NCBI GenBank assembly: GCA_009845995.1
Contig: VXYK01000037.1
Location: 1 to 64,000, forward strand
Origin: Acidimicrobiaceae bacterium
Lineage (GTDB): Bacteria; Actinomycetota; Acidimicrobiia; Acidimicrobiales; Aldehydirespiratoraceae
Length of the DNA: 64,000 bases
Direction of reading: 5' to 3'
The first letter of the stretch is position 1; every line of letters begins with the position of its first letter. Positions 41,653 to 50,379 of the stretch are shown here, piece by piece. A model generated the notes under the pieces. It was not told the DNA's origin. It made no database searches and saw only the letters and a list, made by a program, of their open reading frames with translations. The position numbers and the translations under genes were made by a program.

Positions 41653-42570
41653 GTGACTCCCCTCATAGATCTCAGCGATCAAAGAATTGTAGTTGCGGGC
41701 TGCACCGGCCAGGTGGGCGAGCCAGTCGCAGTGGCGCTGGCTGCGAGCGGCAACGAAGTCCACGGCATCGCTCGCTTCAAAGATCCAGCCGCACGGCGGC
41801 GCATGGAGGCAACCGGGGTGGTCTGCCACGCGGTCGACCTAATCGAGCCCGACCTTGGGTCGGTGCCTACCGAGGTCGACTATCTGCTCAACTTTGCGGT
41901 CACCAAGACCGGTAGATGGGACAAGGACCTTGCGGCCAATGCCGTAGCTGCTGGTCATCTGATGAGCCACTTACGCAATGCGAGCGCGGTATTGCACTGC
42001 TCCACCACCGCTGTCTATGCGCCGACCAATGGCGAGCCGATGCGCGAAGACTCGGCGCTGGGCCGCGATCACCACCAGAACCTCCTGCCGACCTATTCGA
42101 CAGTCAAAACCGCCGCCGAAGCGGTCGCTCGCTTCGCTGCTCGCGAGTTCTCTCTGCCGACGACCATCGCCCGACTGTGCGTGCCCTATGGCGACCAGGG
42201 CGGGTGGCCGGTCTTTCACTTGATGATGGCGCAGGCATCCCAGGCGATTCCTCTGCATCCCGATGGTTCGCGCTACAACCCGATCCACCACGACGACATC
42301 ATCGCGCAGATCCCAGCCCTGCTGGGCGTCGCGACCGTCGACGCCACAACTCTCAACTGGGGCAGCGACGAGGTTGTGTCGGTCGAGGAGTGGACTCGCT
42401 ACATCTGCGAGGTCGTCGGTGCGCCCGAGCCGGTTTTCGAAGTGAACGAGTTCACGATTCCGAGTGCGGTGATCGACACAGACGCAGTTCGTAGAGTTGT
42501 CGGTGAATGCTCGGTTAGCTGGCGTGATGGCTTTCGGCGACTCGCCGAGCAGACGGTGGCACACACCTAG
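41653..42570 (+). CDS. NAD-dependent epimerase/dehydratase-like SDR
   Basis: Extended SDR of 305 residues. The nucleotide loop is VVAGCTGQVGEPVAV (about 13-27), the substrate strand LHCSTTAVYAP with its catalytic Ser/Thr, and YSTVKTAAEAVARF with Tyr and Lys. It may act on a sugar nucleotide or on a small carbonyl compound. The start is GTG at 41653. It is the same direction as the upstream dehydrogenase and possibly co-transcribed. Confidence 0.8.
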   Translation: MTPLIDLSDQRIVVAGCTGQVGEPVAVALAASGNEVHGIARFKDPAARRRMEATGVVCHAVDLIEPDLGSVPTEVDYLLNFAVTKTGRWDKDLAANAVAAGHLMSHLRNASAVLHCSTTAVYAPTNGEPMREDSALGRDHHQNLLPTYSTVKTAAEAVARFAAREFSLPTTIARLCVPYGDQGGWPVFHLMMAQASQAIPLHPDGSRYNPIHHDDIIAQIPALLGVATVDATTLNWGSDEVVSVEEWTRYICEVVGAPEPVFEVNEFTIPSAVIDTDAVRRVVGECSVSWRDGFRRLAEQTVAHT

Positions 42571-42710
42571 GCACTCCCACTGGCGACTCTCAACAGGCGA
42601 ATACCGCCGCTGTGCCTTAACCGCGCTTCGCAGCGGTAGCCTGCTAAAGCACCGGACCATGTGGACGACGCGAACGTTGTGCACCATCCCCGCTGCCGGA
42701 GTATCCCCCG

Positions 42711-44057
42711 ATGAGCCCCACGTTCGCCGATCTCGGCGTTTCCGATTCAATTGTCGCGGTCCTGGACCGGGGTGGCATCACCTCCCCATTTGAGATCCAA
42801 ACCGCTACGATCCCCGACCTGCTGAAGGGCCGCGATGTGGTCGGACGCGCACCCACCGGCTCCGGCAAGACTCTTGCTTTCGGGATTCCGCTGCTGACCC
42901 GGGTGAGGCGCGCCGAACCGAAGCTCCCGAACGCGCTGATCCTTGCGCCGACTCGTGAGCTGGCAGAGCAGATCGCGACCGAACTCCGACCTTTGGCCGA
43001 GGCCGTAGAGCGCCGTATCTCAGCGGTGTATGGAGGGGTCGGCCTAGAGCCCCAAGTCAAGAATCTGCAACGTGGCGTCGACGTGCTCGTGGCTACACCC
43101 GGCCGTCTGGAAGACCTCATTGAACGCCGCGCCGTAAGCCTCAAGCAAGTAGCCATCGTCGTGGTCGACGAGGCCGATCGCATGGCCGACATGGGTTTCA
43201 TACCTGCGGTGCGACGCATTCTCGACGGTACGGCCGAGCAACGTCACACGATGCTGTTCTCGGCAACCCTTGAGGGTGATGTGGGCAAGCTCGTCAAGAA
43301 ATATCAAACCGATCCTGTACGCCATGCTGTGGGATCCCCAACACCCGACTTGAGCGCTACCCAACACTACTTTTGGGAGATTCCCAGGCCCGAGCGAATC
43401 GGTCTGTGCGCCTCGGTGGTGGCCACATTCGGCTCCACAATCGTCTTCACACGCACACGCCATGGTGCCGATCGAGCGGCCCGTCAACTCAATCAGGTGG
43501 GGATTCCCGCAGCCGCTATCCACGGCAACCGATCACAAGCACAGCGTTCCAGAGCGCTTCGTGAGTTTGCCTCGGGTAAAGCCCTTGCGCTGGTTGCCAC
43601 AGATGTAGCGGCTCGCGGCATTCACGTCGACGGTGTCGAGTGCGTGGTGCACTACGACCCGGTCGATGAGGACTCCGCCTATATCCACCGTTCGGGGAGA
43701 ACCGCACGCGCCGGAGCTTTGGGCCAGGTTGTGTCGTTTGTAGACCCGTCTCAGGTCAGGCTGGTCAAAGCCATGAAACGGAGGCTCGAGCTTTCACAGG
43801 AAATCTCCGCGCCGCCTCCGCTCGATGGCCCGGCTGTGTCTTTCCCCTCAGACGCTGCGCCCTCAAAGACTGCCCCTTCAAAGACTGCCCCCTCAAAGAA
43901 CAGCCACACAAAGAACAAACCCACACAGCACAGCAAGCCCAAACGACACAAGCCCAAACGACACAAGCCCAAGCACCGCGGCCGACAACGCGTGTCCAGT
44001 GGCGCCGCACGACGACACAAGAGCGCTGCAGGTCACGGCCGGCAACGCTCTCGTTGA
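42711..44057 (+). CDS. DEAD-box ATP-dependent RNA helicase
   Basis: RNA helicase of 448 residues with a complete motif set: Q motif (TSPFEIQTATIP), motif I APTGSGKT, Ia PTRELAEQ, Ib TPGR, motif II DEAD in VVDEADRMADMG, motif III SAT, motif IV IVFTRTRHGAD, motif V ATDVAARGIH and motif VI HRSGRTARAG. The last 65 residues are basic and repetitive (KTAPSKTAPSKNSHTKN, KPKRHKPKRHKPKHRGR), a probable RNA-binding tail. It probably acts in ribosome assembly or RNA decay. It is convergent with the hydrolase gene at 44071. Confidence 0.92.
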   Translation: MSPTFADLGVSDSIVAVLDRGGITSPFEIQTATIPDLLKGRDVVGRAPTGSGKTLAFGIPLLTRVRRAEPKLPNALILAPTRELAEQIATELRPLAEAVERRISAVYGGVGLEPQVKNLQRGVDVLVATPGRLEDLIERRAVSLKQVAIVVVDEADRMADMGFIPAVRRILDGTAEQRHTMLFSATLEGDVGKLVKKYQTDPVRHAVGSPTPDLSATQHYFWEIPRPERIGLCASVVATFGSTIVFTRTRHGADRAARQLNQVGIPAAAIHGNRSQAQRSRALREFASGKALALVATDVAARGIHVDGVECVVHYDPVDEDSAYIHRSGRTARAGALGQVVSFVDPSQVRLVKAMKRRLELSQEISAPPPLDGPAVSFPSDAAPSKTAPSKTAPSKNSHTKNKPTQHSKPKRHKPKRHKPKHRGRQRVSSGAARRHKSAAGHGRQRSR

Positions 44058-44070
44058 CACCTACGGCCGA

Positions 44071-44862
44071 CTATCGGAGTAGAAACTCGCGGGTCACCGA
44101 GAGCGATCTGGGGTCTTGCAGCATGAAGATATGGCCGCCCTCGAAGACTTCGAGCCTCACTTCGGCGATACCGGAAACGATCGCTTCTGAGTTCGCCACC
44201 GGAGCAATCCCGTCATAACGCCCCGCGCACACAAGAGTCGGTGCCGATATCAAAGCAAGACCGGCGGTCACATCATGGTGCCGTCTCGCTTCGAGTTGTT
44301 TGGCGAATCCCTCGGCCGACTCAGCCGATGCAGATTGTGCGTAACCATCGCGAAGCTGTGAGGTAAACCCTTCAAGGCCATCAAGCTCATCACCGCTGCC
44401 CGCGCTGTAGCGGGTATCTAAAAGCGCCAGCATCATCTCGGCCCTTTCAGTTGCGGGAACGTCCTGGAGTTCGTCGAGCGGGTAGGAAGCCAGTTCGCCT
44501 CCCGGTGACGTGCAGTTCAATACCAAACGTTCTACGAGATCGGGGTGACGGATGGCCAAGTGTTGAGCAACCATCCCGCCGAACGATGTCCCGACCACCC
44601 GAGCGTGCCGCCACCCAAGAACCGCGCACAGAGCCGCCGCGTCGTCGGCATAGTCGAACATCGTTGGTTCATGGTCGCCGAGCGTGGTCTGGCCCAGACA
44701 GCGCTGGTCATAGTGCAGCCCCCGAAAGTCCGTGTTGAGGCCGTGCAAGTGCGGAGCGGTCTGGCGAAGATCACCGCCACTGCCCGAGATGTGCAGCAGA
44801 TTCGGGCCTTGACCGTGAAGTTCGTAATACATCGTGAGGTCATTGACCTCTATGAACGGCAT
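44071..44862 (-). CDS. Alpha/beta hydrolase
   Basis: Hydrolase of 263 residues. The nucleophile elbow is GTSFGGMVAQHLA (Ser about residue 91), the acid is in CAGRYDGIAPVANSE, and the catalytic His is in FEGGHIFMLQD near the C-terminus. The oxyanion region is ISGSGGDLRQTAPHL. It resembles 3-oxoadipate enol-lactonase-like and other small-ester hydrolases. The substrate cannot be told. A small gap of 28 bases separates it from the methyltransferase upstream, so an operon is likely. Confidence 0.82.
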   Translation of the reverse strand: MPFIEVNDLTMYYELHGQGPNLLHISGSGGDLRQTAPHLHGLNTDFRGLHYDQRCLGQTTLGDHEPTMFDYADDAAALCAVLGWRHARVVGTSFGGMVAQHLAIRHPDLVERLVLNCTSPGGELASYPLDELQDVPATERAEMMLALLDTRYSAGSGDELDGLEGFTSQLRDGYAQSASAESAEGFAKQLEARRHHDVTAGLALISAPTLVCAGRYDGIAPVANSEAIVSGIAEVRLEVFEGGHIFMLQDPRSLSVTREFLLR

Positions 44863-44890
44863 AGGTCGGCTTCCCAGTTCTTGTCGTCGG

Positions 44891-45958
44891 TCAGATTCGC
44901 ACTTCGTAATAGCGGTTCAGCGGATCGATTTCGAACTCGCGGACTTCGACACTGCCGAATCCCGCGGCTGATGCCAGCTGCTCGAACACTTCAACGGTGA
45001 GTCCCAGAGTGCCGAGACCGGCACCGTTGGGCTCCGACATCGCCGACGACATGCAGTAAAGGATCGACATCGCGTACATGAGAGGCAGGACGGGGATGTT
45101 GCGATTCTCTTCAAGGCCCCCTCGGGTCTTGATATCGGCGACCATCCACACACCGTCGTCGGCGAGACAGGATCGGGCCGCTGCAACCGCTGCTTCGGGA
45201 TTGGGGAGATCGTGGAGCACATCAAGAGTAACCAGAAGATCGACATCGCTCAGGCCGGCCAAATCATCGAAGGTGCCAGAACGAAACGACAGGTTGCCGA
45301 GACCCTCGGATGCTGCCCGCTGGTTCGCTGACTCAATCGCGTGGGCCGACGGGTCGATTCCGAGCACGGTCGATTGCGGATAGGCGCCGGCGATGGCTGC
45401 AGCGGCCACACCCGAACCGCAACCCACATCAACAACCGTCGCCCCCGCTGTCAACCGCTCAGTCATCTGATCAATGGAATCAAGGATTACCGGCACCAGC
45501 CAGGCCCGCTGCCCAGAGGCGCTCATAGCAGCCTGAAAGTGACAGGCGTGAACTCCATGTTCGCTCCAGGTCATGCCCAACCCGGTTTCAAACGCCTCAG
45601 CTGTCCGATTGATCTCGTGATGGGTGATGGGGAGCCCGAAGACACCGGCGGTTGCCGCGGGATGATCCGGTTCACAGAGGGTCGCCTTGGCCTCCGGCGT
45701 CAGGTTGAACCGGCCGTCAGCATGTTCGGCCAAACCCGCGGCGGCCACCGCGCAAAGCCATTCTCGGATCCAGCGCTCATGGAGACCCGTCGCGTCTGCC
45801 AGCTCGATCGAAGTCGATTCCGGCGCGGCATCAAGGGCGTCGAACAGGCCGAGGCGCACTCCCAGATGGACGATGGCGCTCATGGCCTCGCCCTGTTTCA
45901 TGCGGTACAGATCCTGGATTGTTTGTCCGAGGAGTTCAAGGTCAACTTCGGTGCGCAT
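44891..45958 (-). CDS. Methyltransferase with N-terminal winged helix
   Basis: Protein of 355 residues. The first 90 residues form a winged-helix dimerisation region (IVHLGVRLGLFDALDAAP, IELADATGLHERWIREWLCA) like that of O-methyltransferases and of Rv2258c-type proteins. The SAM site is VVDVGCGSGVAAAAIAGAYP (about residue 180), with DLLVTLDVLHDLPNPEAAV and DGVWMVADIK after it. It probably methylates a small molecule. It lies upstream of the alpha/beta hydrolase in the same direction. Confidence 0.8.
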   Translation of the reverse strand: MRTEVDLELLGQTIQDLYRMKQGEAMSAIVHLGVRLGLFDALDAAPESTSIELADATGLHERWIREWLCAVAAAGLAEHADGRFNLTPEAKATLCEPDHPAATAGVFGLPITHHEINRTAEAFETGLGMTWSEHGVHACHFQAAMSASGQRAWLVPVILDSIDQMTERLTAGATVVDVGCGSGVAAAAIAGAYPQSTVLGIDPSAHAIESANQRAASEGLGNLSFRSGTFDDLAGLSDVDLLVTLDVLHDLPNPEAAVAAARSCLADDGVWMVADIKTRGGLEENRNIPVLPLMYAMSILYCMSSAMSEPNGAGLGTLGLTVEVFEQLASAAGFGSVEVREFEIDPLNRYYEVRI

Positions 45959-45979
45959 CAGTTCAAGTCCTGTCCTGCA

Positions 45980-47293
45980 TCAGTTTGAGTCCATTGTTGA
46001 GTCCAATAGTCGGGCGCGGAGCATATTGAGCGCCATGATGCAACTGAACTGGCGGATGCGCTCGCGGTCGAACGGCAGATTGATCGTGGTCGCCTCAGAG
46101 AAGTCCTTGACCGCCGATCCCTCGCCGACATCGCCGCCAGTTCTTCCACGTATGTGAATACCGATACAAACGACCCCAGCTTCCACACCCTCGTGGGGGT
46201 CCGGGCCGGCGACGCCCGACAGAGCGAGGCCGACATCGGCGTCGAGAACGCGGCATGCACCTTGAGCCATCTCGATAACCATTTGTTCGCTTACCACGCT
46301 TATGTCGCCGGTTTCGCCCGCACCAAGCAGCGCCTGCTTGAGATCGCGGTGATAAGGGATGATCCCTCCCCGAAACACTTCGCTGCAGCCTGGGTGGCCT
46401 ACGATCCGGCTTGAGATAAGCCCTCCAGTGAACGATTCGGCCAAGGCAAGGGTCATTTCACGGGTGCGCAACAAGTCCAGCACGACCGACTCGATCGTGT
46501 CGTCGTCCGTTCCGAAGACGATGTCGCCGATCAGCTCTCGCACACGGGTTTCCTCGTCATCAAGAATGGCGAGAGCTTCGGCTTCGCTGCGGGCTTTTGC
46601 CGTGATGCGCACCTTCAGACCTTCGAGACCGCTGGCAAGAAAGGCGATCGTTGCCGCGCCGGTTTCGTCGAGACGTCGGATTTCCTCGTCGAGTTGTTCG
46701 GCCAGGCCGGACTCAGACTGACCCCAGGTACGCAGGATCCGGCTGCGGATCACCGCGGTGATGCCCGCCCGTTCCCGTAGATCTGGGAGAACTCCCTCCA
46801 ACACCATCTCCTTCATCTCCCAGGGCACTCCCGGCACCGCGTAGATCACTTTGCCCTCGTTGGCGCCGCTGAGAGGGCAGATAAGCCCCGCCGCCGTTCC
46901 GGGCATCGCAGGATTGACGCGGGCACCAACCGGCACATCGGCCTGACGCTTGTTGTTCTCGGGCATGTTGCGGCCGCGGCCCCCGAACATTGTCTCGATC
47001 TTGGCGATGATCCGTTCATCGCGGACCAGTTCCACGCCCATCACTGCGGCTATTGCCTCGCGGGTGATGTCGTCCTGCGTGGGGCCCAAACCACCGCAGA
47101 CGATCACCGCGTCGCTGCGATCGAGAGCCTGATCGAGTACCGAGATCATGCGGTCCAGGTTGTCGCCGACTTTCGTCTGGTGATGGCTGTCAATGCCCAC
47201 CAGCGCAAGTTGTTCACCAATCCACGACGAGTTGGTGTCGACTATCTGTCCGAGCAGCAGTTCGGTTCCGACTGCCACGACCTCACAGTTCAT
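45980..47293 (-). CDS. cinA: CinA-like competence/damage-inducible protein
   Basis: Protein of 437 residues with two domains. The N-terminal molybdopterin-binding-like (MoCF/COG1058) part shows VAVGTELLLGQIVDTNSSW and VCGGLGPTQDDITREAIA. The C-terminal nicotinamide-nucleotide amidase (PncC-like) domain shows LALAESFTGGLISSRIVGHP and VGLALSGVAGPDPHEG. CinA salvages pyridine nucleotides by cleaving ADP-ribose and NMN. ATG at 47293 has AAGGAG upstream and is preferred over TTG 47311. It follows pgsA closely, an order common in actinobacteria near ftsK and rimO. Confidence 0.92.
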   Translation of the reverse strand: MNCEVVAVGTELLLGQIVDTNSSWIGEQLALVGIDSHHQTKVGDNLDRMISVLDQALDRSDAVIVCGGLGPTQDDITREAIAAVMGVELVRDERIIAKIETMFGGRGRNMPENNKRQADVPVGARVNPAMPGTAAGLICPLSGANEGKVIYAVPGVPWEMKEMVLEGVLPDLRERAGITAVIRSRILRTWGQSESGLAEQLDEEIRRLDETGAATIAFLASGLEGLKVRITAKARSEAEALAILDDEETRVRELIGDIVFGTDDDTIESVVLDLLRTREMTLALAESFTGGLISSRIVGHPGCSEVFRGGIIPYHRDLKQALLGAGETGDISVVSEQMVIEMAQGACRVLDADVGLALSGVAGPDPHEGVEAGVVCIGIHIRGRTGGDVGEGSAVKDFSEATTINLPFDRERIRQFSCIMALNMLRARLLDSTMDSN

Positions 47294-47307
47294 CCGCGCT
47301 CCTTGGC

Positions 47308-47886
47308 TCAATCACCTGTGGAGCTGAGCGCATTCTGGCCGTCGATCAGGTACTGAATCCCAGACACAAGGGTCCAAACGACCGCGATCCACAACATCAC
47401 GTCGATCAGGGTGTCCTGGTCTTGAAGCGTCGGCATCACCGCCATGGCCAATGCAAGGCCCTGCACGAAGGTCTTGTACTTGGCTGAGCGCCGAGCCGGC
47501 AAGGCCAGCCCATGACGTGCCCAACGACTTCGCCAAGCGGTGATCCCAAGCTCGCGTACAGCCATGAGCGTTACCGGAAGCCACCAATAGCGATCCACTG
47601 CAACCAAACAGAAGCCAGACCCGAGGATCACTACCTTGTCGGCCAGAGGATCCAGAAACGCACCGCTGCGGCTGACGACGTTTGCCCGACGGGCGACTTT
47701 GCCGTCGAAAAAGTCAGTGCTCGCCAGGGCGACGCCGAGTCCGAAGGCCGCCCAAGAGACTCCTCGCGTGTCCTCGGCTGACAAAACCAACCAGAACAAC
47801 AACGGCGCGAACAACAAACGCATGATGGTCAGCAGATTCGCCGGGTGGGTGATCCCGGCGCTGCGCGGAACGGCCAAATCGCTCAC
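47308..47886 (-). CDS. pgsA: CDP-diacylglycerol-glycerol-3-phosphate 3-phosphatidyltransferase
   Basis: Membrane enzyme of 192 residues. The CDP-alcohol phosphatidyltransferase signature is complete: DFFDGKVARR, then GAFLDPLADK, fitting D-x2-D-G-x2-A-R-x8-G-x3-D-x3-D. Four or more hydrophobic segments surround it. It makes phosphatidylglycerol phosphate, the precursor of phosphatidylglycerol and cardiolipin. It overlaps rimO by four bases (ATGA), which indicates coupling. Confidence 0.92.
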   Translation of the reverse strand: MSDLAVPRSAGITHPANLLTIMRLLFAPLLFWLVLSAEDTRGVSWAAFGLGVALASTDFFDGKVARRANVVSRSGAFLDPLADKVVILGSGFCLVAVDRYWWLPVTLMAVRELGITAWRSRWARHGLALPARRSAKYKTFVQGLALAMAVMPTLQDQDTLIDVMLWIAVVWTLVSGIQYLIDGQNALSSTGD

Positions 47887-49247
47887 CGCGCCTCCAGATC
47901 CGGGCCGATCGCCGCGCTGACGGTCAAAGTCTGAATCGTTCCCACCTCAAGAGTTTGGGGCACAGAAATGATCCCGTCGATTTCAGGTGCTTCTCTGTAG
48001 CTGCGTCCGACGCCGGGTTCATCCACAAGAACTTCGACCTCGCTGCCGATCAATTCGTCACGTTTGGTGGCCGTGATTGTGTCTTGCAACTCGGACAACT
48101 CTGCGAGACGGTCCGCGATGAGTTCGGGATCAACTTTGTGGTCCAGAGACGCCGCGTGGGTTCCCACCTCTTCGGAATAGGCAAAGAAACCGCACCAGTC
48201 AAGCCTCGCTCGTTCAATGAACTCCAAGAGTTGATCGTGGTCGGCCTCGGTTTCGCCTGGATAACCAACAATGAAGTTCGAGCGGAAGGCCGCGCCGGTT
48301 TCTGAGTTGCGGATGGATTCGATCCGACTCAGAAACTTCTCGCCATTGCCCCAGCGACGCATGCTCCGCAACAAGCGGGGTGACACATGCTGCAGCGACA
48401 GATCGAAGTAGGGAACACCGGTTTCACAGATTGTGTCGATCAGCTTATTGGAGAGATCCGAAGGGTAGAGATACAGCAGTCTGACCCTTTCGACCGCGGT
48501 GGCGACGGCTCGCACCAACTCGACGATCGATCGCTTGCCGACACCATGATCGGATCCATAGGCCGCCAAGTCCTGAGCTACCAGGACTATCTCTTGGGCC
48601 GCGAGCTGTTCGACCTCAGACATGATCTGTTCGATTGTGCGACTGCGTTGCGGACCCCGAAACGATGGGATGGCACAGAAACCACAGACCCGGTCGCATC
48701 CTTCTGCGATCTTCACGTAGGCCCAGGGTCGTTGTGCCGCGGGCCGCGGCAGGTTGAGCAGGTCGAAGTCAGGGACGCGCAGGGCGGACCCGCGGGTCGG
48801 CCCGAGTACAACGGGCACCGCAGCAGACGCGGGAGCACGCGCGGCGACAGGCGCCGCTTCAGGTTCAAACTGCACGCCCGCCGAACCTCGACTCGAGGCT
48901 CCCGTCAATGCCGGAAGGAGCGCCATTCCGAACGGCGCCAGATAATCAATCTCCGGCAGTTCGGCGGCAAGTTCATCGCCATAGCGCTCCGCCATGCAGC
49001 CAGTCACCACCAGCCGGGCACCGGCCTGGCGCTGTTGCGCGACCGTCAGGATCGTCTCCACCGATTCCTCGCGAGCTTCTTCGATGAACGTACAGGTATT
49101 GACAACAACCACATCGGCAGTCTCGACATCGACGGCAGCCACCATGCCGCTCTTTGCCAGCGTTCCCGCCAATTTGTCCGAATCGACCTGATTCTTGGGA
49201 CATCCAAGCGTCACAATCGCATATGACTCATACGACTCGTCTGACAT
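47883..49247 (-). CDS. rimO: Ribosomal protein S12 methylthiotransferase
   Basis: Radical-SAM enzyme of 454 residues. The N-terminal cluster domain begins YAIVTLGCPKNQVDSDKLAG and continues VVVNTCTFIEEAREES. The radical-SAM triad is CDRVCGFCAIPSFRG. The TRAM domain closes the protein (GSEVEVLVDEPGVGRSYRE). An Ala/Arg-rich insertion sits at about residues 130-165, between the two cluster domains. It methylthiolates Asp88 of ribosomal protein S12. ATG at 49247 (MSDESYESY) is chosen over a ten-codon extension. It heads the rimO-pgsA-cinA operon. Confidence 0.92.
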   Translation of the reverse strand: MSDESYESYAIVTLGCPKNQVDSDKLAGTLAKSGMVAAVDVETADVVVVNTCTFIEEAREESVETILTVAQQRQAGARLVVTGCMAERYGDELAAELPEIDYLAPFGMALLPALTGASSRGSAGVQFEPEAAPVAARAPASAAVPVVLGPTRGSALRVPDFDLLNLPRPAAQRPWAYVKIAEGCDRVCGFCAIPSFRGPQRSRTIEQIMSEVEQLAAQEIVLVAQDLAAYGSDHGVGKRSIVELVRAVATAVERVRLLYLYPSDLSNKLIDTICETGVPYFDLSLQHVSPRLLRSMRRWGNGEKFLSRIESIRNSETGAAFRSNFIVGYPGETEADHDQLLEFIERARLDWCGFFAYSEEVGTHAASLDHKVDPELIADRLAELSELQDTITATKRDELIGSEVEVLVDEPGVGRSYREAPEIDGIISVPQTLEVGTIQTLTVSAAIGPDLEAR

Positions 49248-49388
49248 CGTGAATCCATTCCCAACCGTCGGTCCCAACCGTCGGAAGATAAAGCGAACGC
49301 GTCGTTCGACCGTAGCGCCGCCAATCCCGAAACCAGCGTAATAGCCGTTTTCGTGGGTCGACCCGGTGGGTCAGCCTGATGATCTGCC

Positions 49389-50360
49389 CTAGATCGTCGC
49401 TAGGAGCACTACGCAACCAACCCACATGGCCAACAGGACGATCCCTTCGGCGCGGCTGACTCTCAGTTTGGTGATCATCATCAGCGCGCTAACGACGACC
49501 ACGGCGACCATCATCGTCGAACCCCAAACAGCCAGGTTGGATTCGAGTATCCGCCCCGGCCCAGCGAGCGCAATCGCACCACCGACCGCAAAGCTGTTGA
49601 ACATGTTGGAACCAAGCAGATTTCCGATCAAGAGCTCGATCTCGTTGCGGCGAGCGGCGGCTATGGCAGTGAAGAGTTCAGGTGCTGAGGTTCCAATCGC
49701 TACCAACGTGAAACCGATGAACCCTCCCGTCAGATTGAGTTCGTCGGCAATTCGTTCGGCCCCGGCGACGACGAACCAGGCTGAACCCGCCACCAGCACC
49801 AGCCCGACGATGGTACGGATCGTTTCGGTGACCGCCGAAGGCGCCGCGTCGCCGACGAGCTCTTCTATTTCGTCAGGAAGTGCTTCGAGTTCAGAGACGT
49901 CGTTTGAGACTTCAGGCCGAGGCGAGGTGCGCAAGATGAACCCCAGTGCTCCGACCAGCAAGAGCACCAAGATCACACCCTCCAACCTTGTTATCTCCCC
50001 CTGAATCAGCACTGCAAAGACAACAACCGACCCAACAGATATCGGCACCTCGCGGCGCAGTATTGAAGGCTTCACCGGCACCACAGCCATGAGCGTCGCA
50101 CAACCCAGTACCAGAGAAATGTTGGCGACGTTGGAGCCGATGACGTTGCCGACGCCGATGTCGAGATTTCCCTCCACAGCGGCGATTCCAGAGACGACCA
50201 TCTCGGGTGCGCTGGTACCGAAACCCACGATCACCGACCCGACGATCACCGGCGCGATCCGCATCACCACCGCCAAGCGGACCGCTCCTTTCACGAACTG
50301 ATCCGAAGCCACAGCAAGCACCAGCAGTCCGCCGACCGCGTAGATAAGGCCGTTAATCAT
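49389..50360 (-). CDS. Calcium/sodium antiporter (CaCA family)
   Basis: Integral membrane protein of 323 residues with about ten hydrophobic helices. The two alpha repeats are clear: VGFGTSAPEMVVSGIAAVEG with VGNVIGSNVANISLVLG, and VAIGTSAPELFTAIAAARR with IGNLLGSNMFNSFAVGG, each with the acidic ion-binding residue. A cytoplasmic acidic loop lies between (VSELEALPDEIEELVGD). It exchanges Ca2+ for Na+ or H+, as in YrbG-type proteins. It is upstream of the rimO group and 19 bases downstream of ftsK. Confidence 0.9.
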   Translation of the reverse strand: MINGLIYAVGGLLVLAVASDQFVKGAVRLAVVMRIAPVIVGSVIVGFGTSAPEMVVSGIAAVEGNLDIGVGNVIGSNVANISLVLGCATLMAVVPVKPSILRREVPISVGSVVVFAVLIQGEITRLEGVILVLLLVGALGFILRTSPRPEVSNDVSELEALPDEIEELVGDAAPSAVTETIRTIVGLVLVAGSAWFVVAGAERIADELNLTGGFIGFTLVAIGTSAPELFTAIAAARRNEIELLIGNLLGSNMFNSFAVGGAIALAGPGRILESNLAVWGSTMMVAVVVVSALMMITKLRVSRAEGIVLLAMWVGCVVLLATI

Positions 50361-50379
50361 TGGTTTCCAAAGCTACAGA

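Noticed and set aside
43750..44020. Minus-strand Cys-rich frames opposite the helicase tail
   Set aside because: They arise from the repetitive Lys/His codons of the helicase C-terminus and have no independent start or domain.
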